The notes: generated from the letters alone by a model not told the origin. A stretch of 64,000 bases of DNA from Leishmania donovani (GCF_000227135.1 NC_018257.1:1096608-1160607); one strand, 5' to 3'. Counted from the stretch's first letter, positions 41,660-52,087 are shown. Program-made: numbers and translations.

Positions 41660-44124
41660 GGTTGTTGGAGCAGCGTGCTGATTCTGGTTTTGTGCAGAGT
41701 GGAGAGAAGGAGGGTGCAGTGAACTACGGTGTTGGATGACAAGAGAGTAGCGTTCGTATGCGTGCGCACGCCAGCCAGTCTGCGAGGAAGCGAGACGGGT
41801 TGGCCACAAACGACAAAGAGAAAAACGCGGTAAGTTTGACGCGCCGTCGCCACTCCTCCAGATCGATTTTGTGGCCACCGACAGCGAGGAACGCAAAGAA
41901 GGAAGGAAAAGGAAGAAGAGAAAAAGGCGTGGCCGCTGAGAGACGGAAGAGACACCAGCAGGCAGAGTGGCGCAAAAGCAGGAGCTTCTTTCCATGGTGA
42001 GCGGAGAGAAATGAAAGCAGCCACCCAAACGCAAAACGAGCGGTAAGGAGAGGGGAAGAGATGCAACGGTAGAGCCACTTGCGGACAAAGATGAGAGGCC
42101 TTCCCTACCTCCCGCTCGCCTCGCCTGGAGTCCCGTCCGTCTTTTGCGTTGCTTGCAGTCCCTTTCCTGCACCCAAGAGGGCGGGTCATAGAAAGAGTTG
42201 CACATGCCCTGCCCTCTCAGGGGCTTGTCCCACTCGGATGAAAGGATCGCCTATTAGTGGACAGCCTGAGCCGCACACGCACACACTCGCACAAACACAG
42301 ACACAGACGCAGCTTGAAGAAGGTGCGAGGAGACGGGTGAAAGCGCATCGGTGTGCGCGTGCGGCTCATTTTGTTTATTCTTGGGATCACGATTTGCTTG
42401 TTGGACAGTGTTAGTTACACTTTACTTTGCGACAGTGCGTCTCAGCACCAACCCGCACATAGACGGACCCGTGTACGCAACACCGCGTACAGCGAGTCCT
42501 AAACGCGTGCTTGGCGCAGACTCGGTTCACTATGCTCAACTTCTCTCTATCTCTCACACACACGACAGGGGACAAAAAGGAGCATACAAAAGCAACCAAG
42601 ATGAACAAAAACAAAAAAAAAGAATCTTTTTTTTTCTTCGTGTCATCTGTCCTTGTTAGCTTTCGCCTGCCTACTCACCTAGAGGAACAGCAACGCAAAA
42701 CACGCATACAGACACCTACGTCATGGTTAACATCCATCTCTCTTTACCTGCCATCTCTCTCTCTCGCATCTCGTAGCTCGCAGCTCCAAGGTACGTCATC
42801 GACTTGCTGGAATCTCTTCTCTACAATTTGCGTGCACATTTAGATGTATGTGTGTGTATGAGAATCTCTTCTTGCCCGGCGCCTTCACCTTCACGCTCCT
42901 CCTTCCCTTTCCTCATGAGTTTCTTTTCCCTGCCGTATTGTTTTTTTGTTGTTCGTCTTATGGTCATTGAAAGGATCTGAGGTGCAAGAGAAAAGGGAGC
43001 GAAGCAAGGCGTGGAAGCCCTGGTGGCGCATACGCACTGGTCAGAACTGACCCTGAAATCCTTTTCTCCTCATCTCCTTTTCGTTTTCACTCACTCGCGC
43101 CTCGCCTTCTTTTAGCTGCTGCCTTCTCTTTGCTTCTCTTCAGACCAAAAGGAGGTATGCATGGCCAGCAACAGCACACACACACAGCGGGACGTACGCG
43201 TTCAACGTTCTATTTCTCTTGTCCCTCTCTGCCGCGTGGGTCTTCATGCAACTGCATCCTACAACTATGAGAGCGATACAGACAAACAAAAAAAAGGAAA
43301 GGAGGGCAAGACACGAAAGCGGGGCGGGGCGGTGTGTGTGGGGGGAGGGGGGGGGGTAGAGACTTGTCAACGACACAAAACGGGAGAAGGAAGAACAAAC
43401 AAAAAGAATACCTGCGACATGCCATTCCGATCGCATCTTTCGCTTTACATTGCTGGCAGGGGTGATGGAAGACAAGACAGAACAAGGAGGCGAGTGAGGG
43501 AGTGGAAGTGGAAAAGGGCGGGGGAGGGGGGGGGGCAACAACGGTAACCCGTAGTGAGTGGCATAACGCGGTGGGGAGGGAAAGGAAGAGGTCGAATAAA
43601 AAAAAAGGAGCACGGTCGTTGAAGCTACGCTTCACCATCAACATGACACACGCATACACTAGATAGGCCACCTCACTCACTCTCTCTTCATCGGGCACAT
43701 GCGCACGAAAAGACGCGCACGCACGTTCTTTGGTGTGGAGCCGTGCGGCAAAGAGAGAGCGTCGGGCAGAGCGTGATCGCGCCACTGCGCGTGTGGGACA
43801 GGAGGGGAGCGACCACTCGTCGCGCTTCTTGCTGAGCATCTTGCTCGACTTCAGTCCTCCTCAGCAGATGGGGTGAATGCGTGTTTCTCTACGGGTGCAC
43901 GCACGAGGGCAGAAGAGAATGAGAGAGAGAGGTGATGGCCAGGTGTTCTGCCGCTCTCGTTGTCCTCACGCTTCCCTCGCGTTTGTCGTGGCGGAGAACG
44001 AAAAAAAGGAGGGGAGGGGGAGGGGCAAGGGAGGAAGGAGACATAGCCGCGAGGAAGGGAGGGAGAAACGCGAAAAAAGGAGGCCATTCCTACACGAGCA
44101 GCAACCATGTCACCTCCGGTCTTC
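41660..44124. other. Long spacer, no gene seen
   Basis: 2.5 kb with pyrimidine-rich blocks (42620-43140) and purine/G-rich blocks (43290-43540, 43990-44070). No frame on either strand has coding-like composition. Confidence 0.5.
41684..41719 (-). promoter_or_regulatory. Predicted spliced-leader acceptor of homoserine kinase
   Basis: Minus strand has CACCCTCCTTCTCTCCACTC, then the first AG in AAAACCAG at 41685-41684, a 24-nt leader. Confidence 0.55.
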
Positions 44125-45123
44125 CTACTCGCGGGCGCGCTGGCGAAAGACGCTCATCTTCACCTTGGAGACGCCTATCACGGGCTGCGCCTTGGAGAGC
44201 TCATCAAAGACGTTGACTTTCTCCGCAAAGTCCATAAAGACGTGTCCCTTGGCTGAGTTGTTGCGCAGGGACACGAGATGCGCAGACATTGGACCGAGGG
44301 CGGCGCGGATCTCATCGTCTGTCACGGAGCCGGTCGTGTTGAACATGAGGCGGTCACCTACAGCCTCTGACACCTTGCGCTCACGCGGCGGCAGACGCTT
44401 GGACGCCGGCGCAGCCGCAGCCGTGGCGGCAGGCTCAGTCGTCGGCTTCTTGCCACCCTCGTGGGCCACCACGCGCATTGGCTTGTGCTCAGCTGTCTTC
44501 ACCGGGGCGCGGCTCACCAGGCTAGCCCAGCTCTTCGGCTTGCTGCTCACCGGCGCCGGTGCGGGCTTCTCCTCCTCGTCCTCCAATTCCGCAGGGGCGG
44601 CGGCCGACGCGGGCTCCTCGGCCGCCTCCGGCTTCGGCGCCGGCTGCGCAGGGGCCGCCTCAGGCTCAGGCGTGGGCGACTTCGACTTCTCCGCGGCGGC
44701 CGGGGTCGGCTCAGGCGCTGGCGGCTCCGGGGTGACGGCGCCGATGCGGGCAATGACCTGGTGACGAACATAGTAGCCGTCCATACCGTAGGTGTCCTGG
44801 AAGGACTCCAGCGTCGTAACGATGTGGTAGTACTGCTGCATCTCCCCAAAGGCGGTCATCGTCACGAACACGTTTACGCCGCCGTAGAGGGGCGCGGCAT
44901 TAACGCTGTCCACACGTAGGCGGCTGCCCTGCAGCGAGACGGCCCACTTCTGCACGGCGATCGGCACATAGCTGTCGTGCACCTCAGAGATTCCGAGCTC
45001 AAAGTCGTTGACCGTGAGGGTGGCGTGGCGGCCGTAGAGATCGGCAATGTTTGCCGCGTTCTTTGCTACACGCTCGACGAAATCGACGGTGAACGCGTTC
45101 GCAACCTGCTGTGCGGCAGCCAT
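44125..45123 (-). CDS. G3BP-like protein: NTF2-like domain plus RRM
   Basis: 332 residues. An N-terminal NTF2-like domain (about 8-130; FTVDFVERVAKNAANIADLY, VTMTAFGEMQQYYHIVTTLE) is followed by a Pro/Ala/Glu-rich disordered linker (about 132-250, including SWASLVSR) and a C-terminal RRM (about 250-330; RLMFNTTGSVTDDEIRAALG, GHVFMDFAEKVNVFDEL). This architecture is that of G3BP, a cytoplasmic RNA-binding protein of stress granules; a similar NTF2-domain protein exists in trypanosomes. RNP1 is weak (KGHVFMDF). The conserved WASL motif of the linker, seen in animal G3BPs as well, supports the match. The start follows a strong splice acceptor. Confidence 0.9.
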   Translation of the reverse strand: MAAAQQVANAFTVDFVERVAKNAANIADLYGRHATLTVNDFELGISEVHDSYVPIAVQKWAVSLQGSRLRVDSVNAAPLYGGVNVFVTMTAFGEMQQYYHIVTTLESFQDTYGMDGYYVRHQVIARIGAVTPEPPAPEPTPAAAEKSKSPTPEPEAAPAQPAPKPEAAEEPASAAAPAELEDEEEKPAPAPVSSKPKSWASLVSRAPVKTAEHKPMRVVAHEGGKKPTTEPAATAAAAPASKRLPPRERKVSEAVGDRLMFNTTGSVTDDEIRAALGPMSAHLVSLRNNSAKGHVFMDFAEKVNVFDELSKAQPVIGVSKVKMSVFRQRARE

Positions 45124-46178
45124 CCTCTTGTATGTGTGTATTCGTGGGCCCCACACAATATTTTGAGAAGAGGCTCTCGTGACAGGAGGGCGCGCAAGTT
45201 GAGAGAAAGAGGGAGCGGCAAGGGGAAGAGGAAAAACGGGACCGTCACACGGGCTCACAATAGAAAGAGGGGCTTTAATTAGAAGCACAGAGTAGAGCGA
45301 GAAGGAGATGACACACAGAGAGGACGAGGGAAAGAGAGAATGGATTCTTGTCCGTGTGGCAGGGGGGTTGTATGTGTGTATATATGTGTATGGGTGTATA
45401 AGGAAGGAGGTGAAAATCAATATTTCGTGATGCGGAAAAAGAGAGAGGGGGTGGAAGAGGGTGACCACGGGAAAGGCAGAAAACGATAGCAGAGAAACCG
45501 GGGAGCCACGCAATGCCAAAAGCAGCGCAGGGGGGGGGGCAGGAACGTAGCGCGCGCACAGGCCGCATCTTGTCGACGTAAACCACAGAATCGCGTGCTA
45601 GCCCAAGAAGAGCCTGGGCGAAGGGGGAAAGGGGAAAATACGATTCTGTTAATAAAAGAAAGGGCGTCCCACGCAACGTTGTCCGCCGAGATGCGGCAAC
45701 TCCGTAAACATGTCGTCCGAGTGAATAGACGGAGGGCATTCGCGGTGTGCATACAATGCGCCAAGAACACGTGAAGGGATGGCCATCTTGTGCACGAGAA
45801 GGTGGGAACACACGCACGAGCACCTGAAGGGTGCCGTATGCGCATCTCTCAGCGTGTTAGTGTCGGCAGCGGCGATGACTTGACTCATCTCCCTCCGTCT
45901 CAGCGCTTTGCTGATGCCGGCAAACGGCACTCGAGTGCGGCCTTCCTCTTCGTGCGCCCACCCACGAAACCCTCAGTGCTCCCGCCAGGGCGAAAACCCG
46001 TCTGCGAGATCGGCAAAGAGGAGTACGAGGGAAGGAAAGAAGAGGGGTGGGGGAAGGGAGAGGGCAAGAAAAAAGATCTGGCAGTGAGTCCAGACCCAGC
46101 ACGAGCGCTTCGAAAACATAGCACACGCGCACACACTTTCGACTGGGATAATGGGCGTCACTGCAGCCAGTAAGCGAC
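45124..46178. other. Spacer
   Basis: Leader and acceptor of the G3BP-like gene, then 3'UTR of the helical-repeat gene. A GT/TA tract at 45370-45400. No gene seen. Confidence 0.55.
45176..45237 (-). promoter_or_regulatory. Predicted spliced-leader acceptor of the G3BP-like gene
   Basis: Long pyrimidine-rich stretch on the minus strand (45237-45185) followed by CACGAGAG; the first AG is at 45177-45176, a 52-nt leader. Confidence 0.55.
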
Positions 46179-48098
46179 TCACGATTTGTGCGCAGGGGCG
46201 TCCACCTTCAGCGCGGCGGCGGGGACACCCAAACTACGCAGCACGGCCGTGCAAAGCGCCACACTTCGCGAGTCCACAGTCGAGTTACTTGAACGCAGCA
46301 GGTGCAGAGCCCGCCGCATCGCAGCAGCGTCAGCGGCCACGGCCAGCTCTCGCAGGAGGCGTGCTCCATGCTTTACATCGACACTCGACTTATGCGCCAC
46401 GCTTAGCTCCGCGACACGGAGAGCAGCACCGATGTCACGAGCGTCGAGTGCGACAGCCATGGCCGCGTGCAGCCAGGCAGCATTTACTGCAATCCCGGCA
46501 TCCTCCATCTCGCGCTGCAGCGACGGCAGCCGCAGAGCGCCGTCCACCGGCGCGGTTGCCGCGTACACCTCTAGTAGAAGCGCGTAAGTGGTGCTGGTGG
46601 GCGCGGTCTCATAGCGCGGGTAGAGGCTAAGCACCTCCTCTGCGCGCTTCGCGCTGCCCGCGAATTGGCAGGCGGCCAGCAGCAGGTCGAGTGTGACGGA
46701 GGTAACTGGCACTGGTTCGCGCTCCTCTGCGTCCGTGGCCGACGTCTTCTCCGAGACAAGCGGCACGGCAGGATCCTTGAGATGTGCTGCCGCAACAAGT
46801 GGGGTGAGTGCGGCGACCACGTTGCGCACAGGGTCCGTTGACAAAAGCGACAGGCGACGCGACTGCAGAAAAAGCTTCGGTCGCTCCCCGGGGCGGTTGT
46901 ATGGTGCCGGCACTTCCTTTTCAAGCACCCGCAAAGCGGAGCGTATCCGCCCCGCTTTCGTGAGCGCCTCCACGTAGAGCAGAGCCGCCACGGGCTCGTT
47001 CTCCTTCGCCACAAGTCCAAACTGGCGGTGTGTGTCGATGTAGGATCGCATGTAGGCGGCGGCGTCAGCATCGCCGTATTTGGCACACTTGGCCAGCAGA
47101 CGGAACACTGTAATCTCGCTGCTCAGCACCGGTTCCTGCGTGGCTGCCGTTGTCGCCGTGGGGGAGGAAGGCGAGGAGGTGTCGGCGGCCTGCTCACTGG
47201 CGGCTTTCGCGGGCGACGACGATGAATGACGTTCTCGTGCTTGCATGAGCTTTAACACCTTCACCACCGCGGATGGCGGGGTCGACATGTTCATTGCACT
47301 AAGGAGGAGGTACGGCAGCACAATCGACGGTGTCACACGCTCCGGCGCAGCACGATGCAACAGCTCAAAGCTCTCATGAATGACAGCGGTATCGTAGTGC
47401 ACCCGTAGCAACGTTTGGAAGCAGTGTTGAAGGCGCAGCGGAAGAAGTGGGTAGCGGGCAACGGCGTCGGTATCGATAATGATCTCGACTTCCTCGCGAA
47501 TCCCGGGCCACCATGCCACACAGTTTTGGTGGCCGAGACGCAGGTACAGGAGAAACATGGACAGCTTGGTCACTACATCCGGCACGATACCTTTTGAACG
47601 CTGCAGCTCCACAAGGTTCTCCACCTCGTACTGGTTAAATGTGTCGGTCATGCTAATGGCAAGAAGAAACACATTGAATAGCTCCACGGACGGGGCGCGG
47701 TCCTCCATCTCCAGTAAACACTGCGTGAAGAGGAACCGCATCTCCTCCAGCTTTTGGAGATCGCAGAGCACTTTGAGCAGCAACACAGTCATCGGCTCCA
47801 CGTCCTCCAGCCGACCGCAAAACTGTGTAAGCGGCTTTCCCGGTATGAAGCGTGGCTCAGCAGTCGCATTATCACCACCGGTTGCGCTCGACGACTCTGC
47901 GGACGTGGAAGGCGCCTGTGTGCGCTGCGCCTCCTCCTGCTGATATGATCGGTAGAAGCGCTGAAATTGTTTGAACACCTCCGCCGCGGCGAGGAGACCT
48001 CGTCCGTCGTGCTCCACAGCCTTCAAAACCACTTGGTACGGTGTGAAGCTGCGGCGACCCGCCGCCTGCGACGACAGCCGGAGCGTCACGCACCGCAT
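46179..48098 (-). CDS. Helical-repeat (PPR-like) protein, probably mitochondrial
   Basis: 639 residues from an ATG encoding MRCVTLRLSSQAAGRRSF, which looks like a mitochondrial presequence (basic, Ser/Leu-rich, no acids). The body is alpha-helical with repeated helix pairs such as VELFNVFLLAISMTD, TTYALLLEVYAATA and VTLDLLLAACQFAGSAKRAE that resemble pentatricopeptide repeats. Trypanosomatids have many PPR proteins acting in mitochondrial rRNA and mRNA metabolism. Repeat scores cannot be computed here, so PPR is an inference; generic helical repeat is certain. An alternative ATG at 48275 adds 59 residues; I prefer the shorter start because a pyrimidine tract lies between them. Confidence 0.75.
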   Translation of the reverse strand: MRCVTLRLSSQAAGRRSFTPYQVVLKAVEHDGRGLLAAAEVFKQFQRFYRSYQQEEAQRTQAPSTSAESSSATGGDNATAEPRFIPGKPLTQFCGRLEDVEPMTVLLLKVLCDLQKLEEMRFLFTQCLLEMEDRAPSVELFNVFLLAISMTDTFNQYEVENLVELQRSKGIVPDVVTKLSMFLLYLRLGHQNCVAWWPGIREEVEIIIDTDAVARYPLLPLRLQHCFQTLLRVHYDTAVIHESFELLHRAAPERVTPSIVLPYLLLSAMNMSTPPSAVVKVLKLMQARERHSSSSPAKAASEQAADTSSPSSPTATTAATQEPVLSSEITVFRLLAKCAKYGDADAAAYMRSYIDTHRQFGLVAKENEPVAALLYVEALTKAGRIRSALRVLEKEVPAPYNRPGERPKLFLQSRRLSLLSTDPVRNVVAALTPLVAAAHLKDPAVPLVSEKTSATDAEEREPVPVTSVTLDLLLAACQFAGSAKRAEEVLSLYPRYETAPTSTTYALLLEVYAATAPVDGALRLPSLQREMEDAGIAVNAAWLHAAMAVALDARDIGAALRVAELSVAHKSSVDVKHGARLLRELAVAADAAAMRRALHLLRSSNSTVDSRSVALCTAVLRSLGVPAAALKVDAPAHKS

Positions 48099-48583
48099 GT
48101 CCCGCAAAAGGGCCGCTAAGCGTTCGTGTATCTGTGTGGGTGGGTGGATGCTCGTCAGAAAGGCCTGTTGGTGCACTGACAGCCGCGTTTGCACATGCGA
48201 TTGTGTAGAAGAAGTGAAGACAAGAGCGATGGGAGACAAGTCAAGGCCTTCGACGTACCGGTAAGAAATCAGCATAGAGAGAGGGATCGAATGCAGACCC
48301 ACCACCTCCGCTTGCGCCTTCGCTGCTGCCGCACGCAACGTGGTCTCTCTTTCTAGAGCAGAGCATTCGCCGTTGCCTGCTTTGAATCAGCTTTTGCGCA
48401 CAACCTGGCAGCTCTCCGTTCGCGCCATCGACAAGAAGAAGCACGTCCCTCTTGAAAAGAGGGGGGGGGGAAGCACGAAAAATGAAACTTGTTGCACCAC
48501 GCATATTGTTTTGCTTAAAGACCTCAGCAAGCCCTGTTCATACAGACCACTTCAGTGCATCATATTAAAATTACCCCGACTTT

Positions 48584-49032
48584 GTGTGGGGAGGCCAAGA
48601 GCCTGCAGCCCGGCCGCCGAGCACGGCTGCGGCCTCTTGGTGTCGGCGGACAGAGCTTGGCTGGCGCGGTGCCGAGGAGACGTGCGGCCATGATCGCGCT
48701 TGGACCGGCTCACGACGAGTCGCACCGACGGCTCACCACATATGCGCGCAGGCGCCCACCGCTTTTCTGCCTTTGCTGCCTTTGCTGCGTTGCGGTGGTG
48801 TGGAGCGTGATCGCGGCAACGGCCCGCTCTGCATGCACCGGAATCGCAGTGGGCTGGACGACGCCACACGGCGTTGGTTGTCCCGTCTCCTCGACGAGTC
48901 CTCGCTGCAAGTGTGTACGCTGCAGGAGACTCACTTCTCCCCTGCAGGCCTGGAAGGCGCTTGGTCTGCACGGCGTTCAGTCTTCTCGGTGCAGCAAGAG
49001 AGAGGGAGGGAGCGCGAGTGATGAGCGAGAGA
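48584..49032 (+). mobile_element. Relic of an ingi/L1Tc-type retroposon (DIRE), endonuclease part
   Basis: The plus-strand frame 48584-49021 includes NRSGLDDATRRWLSRLLDES and, a few residues on, VCTLQETHF. This matches the start of the APE-like endonuclease of non-LTR retroposons (an N-x-x-G-L motif, then a helix, then the 'LQETH' catalytic glutamate motif). No reverse transcriptase follows, and the frame ends just before the first gap. It is antisense to the transcription unit. The assignment is by motif memory; degenerate ingi-related elements are known in Leishmania. Confidence 0.55.
48896..49032 (+). repeat. 137-bp sequence repeated after gap 1
   Basis: Identical by eye to 49132-49268; it abuts the left edge of the N run, and its copy abuts the right edge. 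Confidence 0.9.
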
Positions 49033-49131
49033 NNNNNNNNNNNNNNNNNNNNNNNNNNNNNNNNNNNNNNNNNNNNNNNNNNNNNNNNNNNNNNNNNNNN
49101 NNNNNNNNNNNNNNNNNNNNNNNNNNNNNNN
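49033..49131. other. Assembly gap 1 (99 N)
   Basis: Run of 99 undetermined bases flanked by a perfect 137-bp repeat, so probably an unmerged contig overlap. Confidence 0.95.
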
Positions 49132-49268
49132 GAGTCCTCGCTGCAAGTGTGTACGCTGCAGGAGACTCACTTCTCCCCTGCAGGCCTGGAAGGCGCTTGG
49201 TCTGCACGGCGTTCAGTCTTCTCGGTGCAGCAAGAGAGAGGGAGGGAGCGCGAGTGATGAGCGAGAGA
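49132..49268 (+). repeat. Second copy of the 137-bp gap-1 repeat
   Basis: Starts immediately after the N run; same sequence as 48896-49032, including the LQETH-coding part of the retroposon relic. Confidence 0.9.
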
Positions 49269-49767
49269 GGAGCCCCGTAGTACATGCCGATTATGCCCAC
49301 AGCGCATGCGCGCGCAGCATGCGGCATCTCCTCCATCCCACCGTGCGGGCGGATGAGGCGCCGACCGCGCGGCACGTATCCGAAGAGGGGGCGAGGCGGG
49401 AGAGGAGGGGCCCGCTAGACGCATGTCCCGATTCGACGACATGACGGTTGCTCCTAGACGACCAGGACGTCGCCGCAGCGCAGCAGTGGGTGCGTGGGCT
49501 GTGGCTGTGCATGCGCGTGCTTTTGCTGGTGTGTTCGTGGTAGAAGGACAGGCTGAAGAAGACATATATGTGCAGGTGCCCGCAAAACCGCGTGTCCTCA
49601 CCGCTTTCGCCCCTCTTCCTCTGGTGCTGCAGTGGTGTTCGCCCTTGCGAATGCGCAAACGTCCAGTTGATCCGTGTGAGCGCACTCGACCCCCACCCTC
49701 TTCTGCAGCACCGCGGAGGAACACGCGTGTCAGTGGCGCCTTTGGCGAAAAATGAGCAATAGAACTG

Positions 49768-50133
49768 TACCTGAGTGCTTGCGTATGCCGATCGATACGT
49801 CAACTGCTGTCACGGCAATCTCGCTCTTCAACTTGTGCACTTTGCAGTTTGGCACGAGTTACAATCCACATCATCCGGGCACGTCACAGGCCCCGTCGCT
49901 CCGACGCAACGCCATCTACGACCTGAGCACCGGCATCAGCAGCCATGCATCGCTCTGACTTTCCCACGCCGTAGGTGCCCCTGTCACCACCCGAGGCGGC
50001 TCGGCACTGGCAGGAGGGATAGGGGGATAAGGGGGGCGGCCCGGGGCCATGAGGATGCCACGCGTTGCGGCGTGCCTCCCGTCATCAGGGATGGTGACGG
50101 CAACAGGAAACTAAGAAAAAGTCAGAAGTATGT
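49768..50133 (+). repeat. 366-bp sequence repeated after gap 2
   Basis: Identical by eye to 50233-50598. Contains the whole deleted SIDER2-like copy B. Confidence 0.9.
49877..50086. mobile_element. SIDER2-like relic, copy B with 276-bp internal deletion
   Basis: Same edges as copies A and C. At GTCGC the sequence jumps directly to the part that lies 276 bp further on in both other copies, where GTCGC occurs again. Lies on the 3'UTR side of AdoMetDC. A second appearance at 50342-50551 is the gap-associated duplicate. Confidence 0.65.
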
Positions 50134-50232
50134 NNNNNNNNNNNNNNNNNNNNNNNNNNNNNNNNNNNNNNNNNNNNNNNNNNNNNNNNNNNNNNNNNNN
50201 NNNNNNNNNNNNNNNNNNNNNNNNNNNNNNNN
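50134..50232. other. Assembly gap 2 (99 N)
   Basis: Run of 99 undetermined bases flanked by a perfect 366-bp repeat. Confidence 0.95.
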
Positions 50233-50598
50233 TACCTGAGTGCTTGCGTATGCCGATCGATACGTCAACTGCTGTCACGGCAATCTCGCTCTTCAACTTG
50301 TGCACTTTGCAGTTTGGCACGAGTTACAATCCACATCATCCGGGCACGTCACAGGCCCCGTCGCTCCGACGCAACGCCATCTACGACCTGAGCACCGGCA
50401 TCAGCAGCCATGCATCGCTCTGACTTTCCCACGCCGTAGGTGCCCCTGTCACCACCCGAGGCGGCTCGGCACTGGCAGGAGGGATAGGGGGATAAGGGGG
50501 GCGGCCCGGGGCCATGAGGATGCCACGCGTTGCGGCGTGCCTCCCGTCATCAGGGATGGTGACGGCAACAGGAAACTAAGAAAAAGTCAGAAGTATGT
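50233..50598 (+). repeat. Second copy of the 366-bp gap-2 repeat
   Basis: Begins at the right edge of the N run and matches 49768-50133 throughout. Confidence 0.9.
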
Positions 50599-50938
50599 GG
50601 TCGCCAAATGAGCACTGGAAGAGGAAGGGAAGAAGAATGGCTGAGAAGGTTTCAAGCAACCACAGCGCCCCATTCCTGCTAGATGTCCCCCCGTTCTCCG
50701 CGTCCAAGATGGCCCCACCAAGAATATTGGTCCAACGCCGTCCACACGGACAAGCGCTGCAGGATGGCGATGGCTAGCTAAGGTGCACATGAACACAAAG
50801 GGAAAGGTGCTCACGTAGACACACGCGCGAGTCCACCTATTAAATAGGGAGGCGCAGAGTTTTTCCTGCGTTCTCTCGCTTGCATGTATTGGTGGGCGTG
50901 CAGCGTCTCGAGCACACGGTGATGACCTTTGCGCAAGA

Positions 50939-52087
50939 CTAGTCGGGCCCACCCTCGGCGCCCGGTTCCGCGCCTCCGACTGCCGTATCTGTCTCTTCCA
51001 CCGCAGCCGTCCTGACGTAGTTGATCTTCATAGCCACGTAGCCCGGCGCGAACTCGTTCGTGGTGCGGTGGAGGAGATTGTACTCCGGGTAGTACTCCGG
51101 TTCCACTCCGATCCCCTTGCCTTCGTTGTACGCCTTGCCAACAGGGCTCTCGGGGTCGAGGAAAACAATGACGGTGAACCGCTGCGGCCGGAATACGCCG
51201 AGCACCTTCTTCATCCGGTCCGAGTAGTTCGCCGCTCGGCTGTTCGTTTCGTAAGAGGCAAAGGAGCAGTGATCCTCTGGGGTAATGTGCATCGTCTGAT
51301 ACTCCTCGTCACGGATGGCGTTAATGCTGTAGCCGCAGGGCTCGAACTGGAGGTCGTGTAGCGTCCACGTGCCGTCCACAACGCGATCCAGGTGCGTCGC
51401 AGCGCGGATCGCCGCCGTCTCCGCGCTGGTGGAGATGAAGCGGTCGCTGAACCAGTGCTTGGTCTGCTCCTTGTCCAGCCCGTACATGGTCATACTGAGC
51501 TGTGTGTCATCCTCAGAGCTGCAGGGGCGGATGATGTCATCGTAACAGAAGAGAAAGTAATGGTCGCTGTCCACAGGGCCGAAGATGTAAGGCTTGCCAG
51601 TAGGGAAGTGCTGCTTCAGTGTCGCAAACTCGTCCGCCAGGGACGTGTGCGGCCCTTTCTGCATCCACGGAAAGGAGTAGTTTTTGTGCATGAAGGACAC
51701 CCACTCCAGCTCCCCACGCACCGCGCTGATTGCCTCGAGGATGTTGGGGATGCTGTTAAGCAATGTGGTGGTGCCGCATGTGATAAGAATGATGCGGTTT
51801 TTCATCACAAAGAGAGAGCTCTCGGTCAGAACGTAGCTGTTTATGCACTCGTTCGACTCCCTCGACACGATCTGCGCGTTGAGCGAGCCAACCACACCGG
51901 ACCACACGGAGTCGTCGAGGCTGCGCAGCCCATCCACGTGCGTCTCCAGTGTACAGCGCAAAATCACCTCGAGGCGCTTCTCCGGACCTTCGAAGCTGAA
52001 CCCTTGCTCCGGGTTGTACCCTTTCATGGAGCCCCACATCGCCATGAGCGTGAGGGGGTCCTTTGTGGTGTTCGAGCAGACGTTCAT
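50939..52087 (-). CDS. AdoMetDC: S-adenosylmethionine decarboxylase proenzyme
   Basis: 382 residues. Decarboxylates S-adenosylmethionine to supply aminopropyl groups for spermidine, hence also trypanothione. The proenzyme self-cleaves in VLTESSLFV between E89 and S90, the serine becoming the pyruvoyl cofactor. Fifteen residues on, C104 in ITCGTTTLL matches the catalytic cysteine of human AdoMetDC, with the same spacing. FFEGxEKRLE-like (SFEGPEKRLE) and PDHY-like GPVDSDHYFLF regions are also family-typical. In trypanosomatids the enzyme is weak alone and is activated by binding the prozyme, encoded 5 kb upstream in transcription. The C-terminus has an extra Glu/Gly/Ala-rich tail. The leader carries a four-codon upstream ORF. 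Confidence 0.98.
   Translation of the reverse strand: MNVCSNTTKDPLTLMAMWGSMKGYNPEQGFSFEGPEKRLEVILRCTLETHVDGLRSLDDSVWSGVVGSLNAQIVSRESNECINSYVLTESSLFVMKNRIILITCGTTTLLNSIPNILEAISAVRGELEWVSFMHKNYSFPWMQKGPHTSLADEFATLKQHFPTGKPYIFGPVDSDHYFLFCYDDIIRPCSSEDDTQLSMTMYGLDKEQTKHWFSDRFISTSAETAAIRAATHLDRVVDGTWTLHDLQFEPCGYSINAIRDEEYQTMHITPEDHCSFASYETNSRAANYSDRMKKVLGVFRPQRFTVIVFLDPESPVGKAYNEGKGIGVEPEYYPEYNLLHRTTNEFAPGYVAMKINYVRTAAVEETDTAVGGAEPGAEGGPD

Larger units (their letters stand above)
48099..50938. other. Spacer with two assembly gaps, retroposon relic and repeat
   Basis: Holds the DIRE relic, two 99-N gaps with duplicated flanks and the deleted SIDER2-like copy B, all on the 3' side of AdoMetDC. The region 49270-49760 has no recognisable gene. 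Confidence 0.6.
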
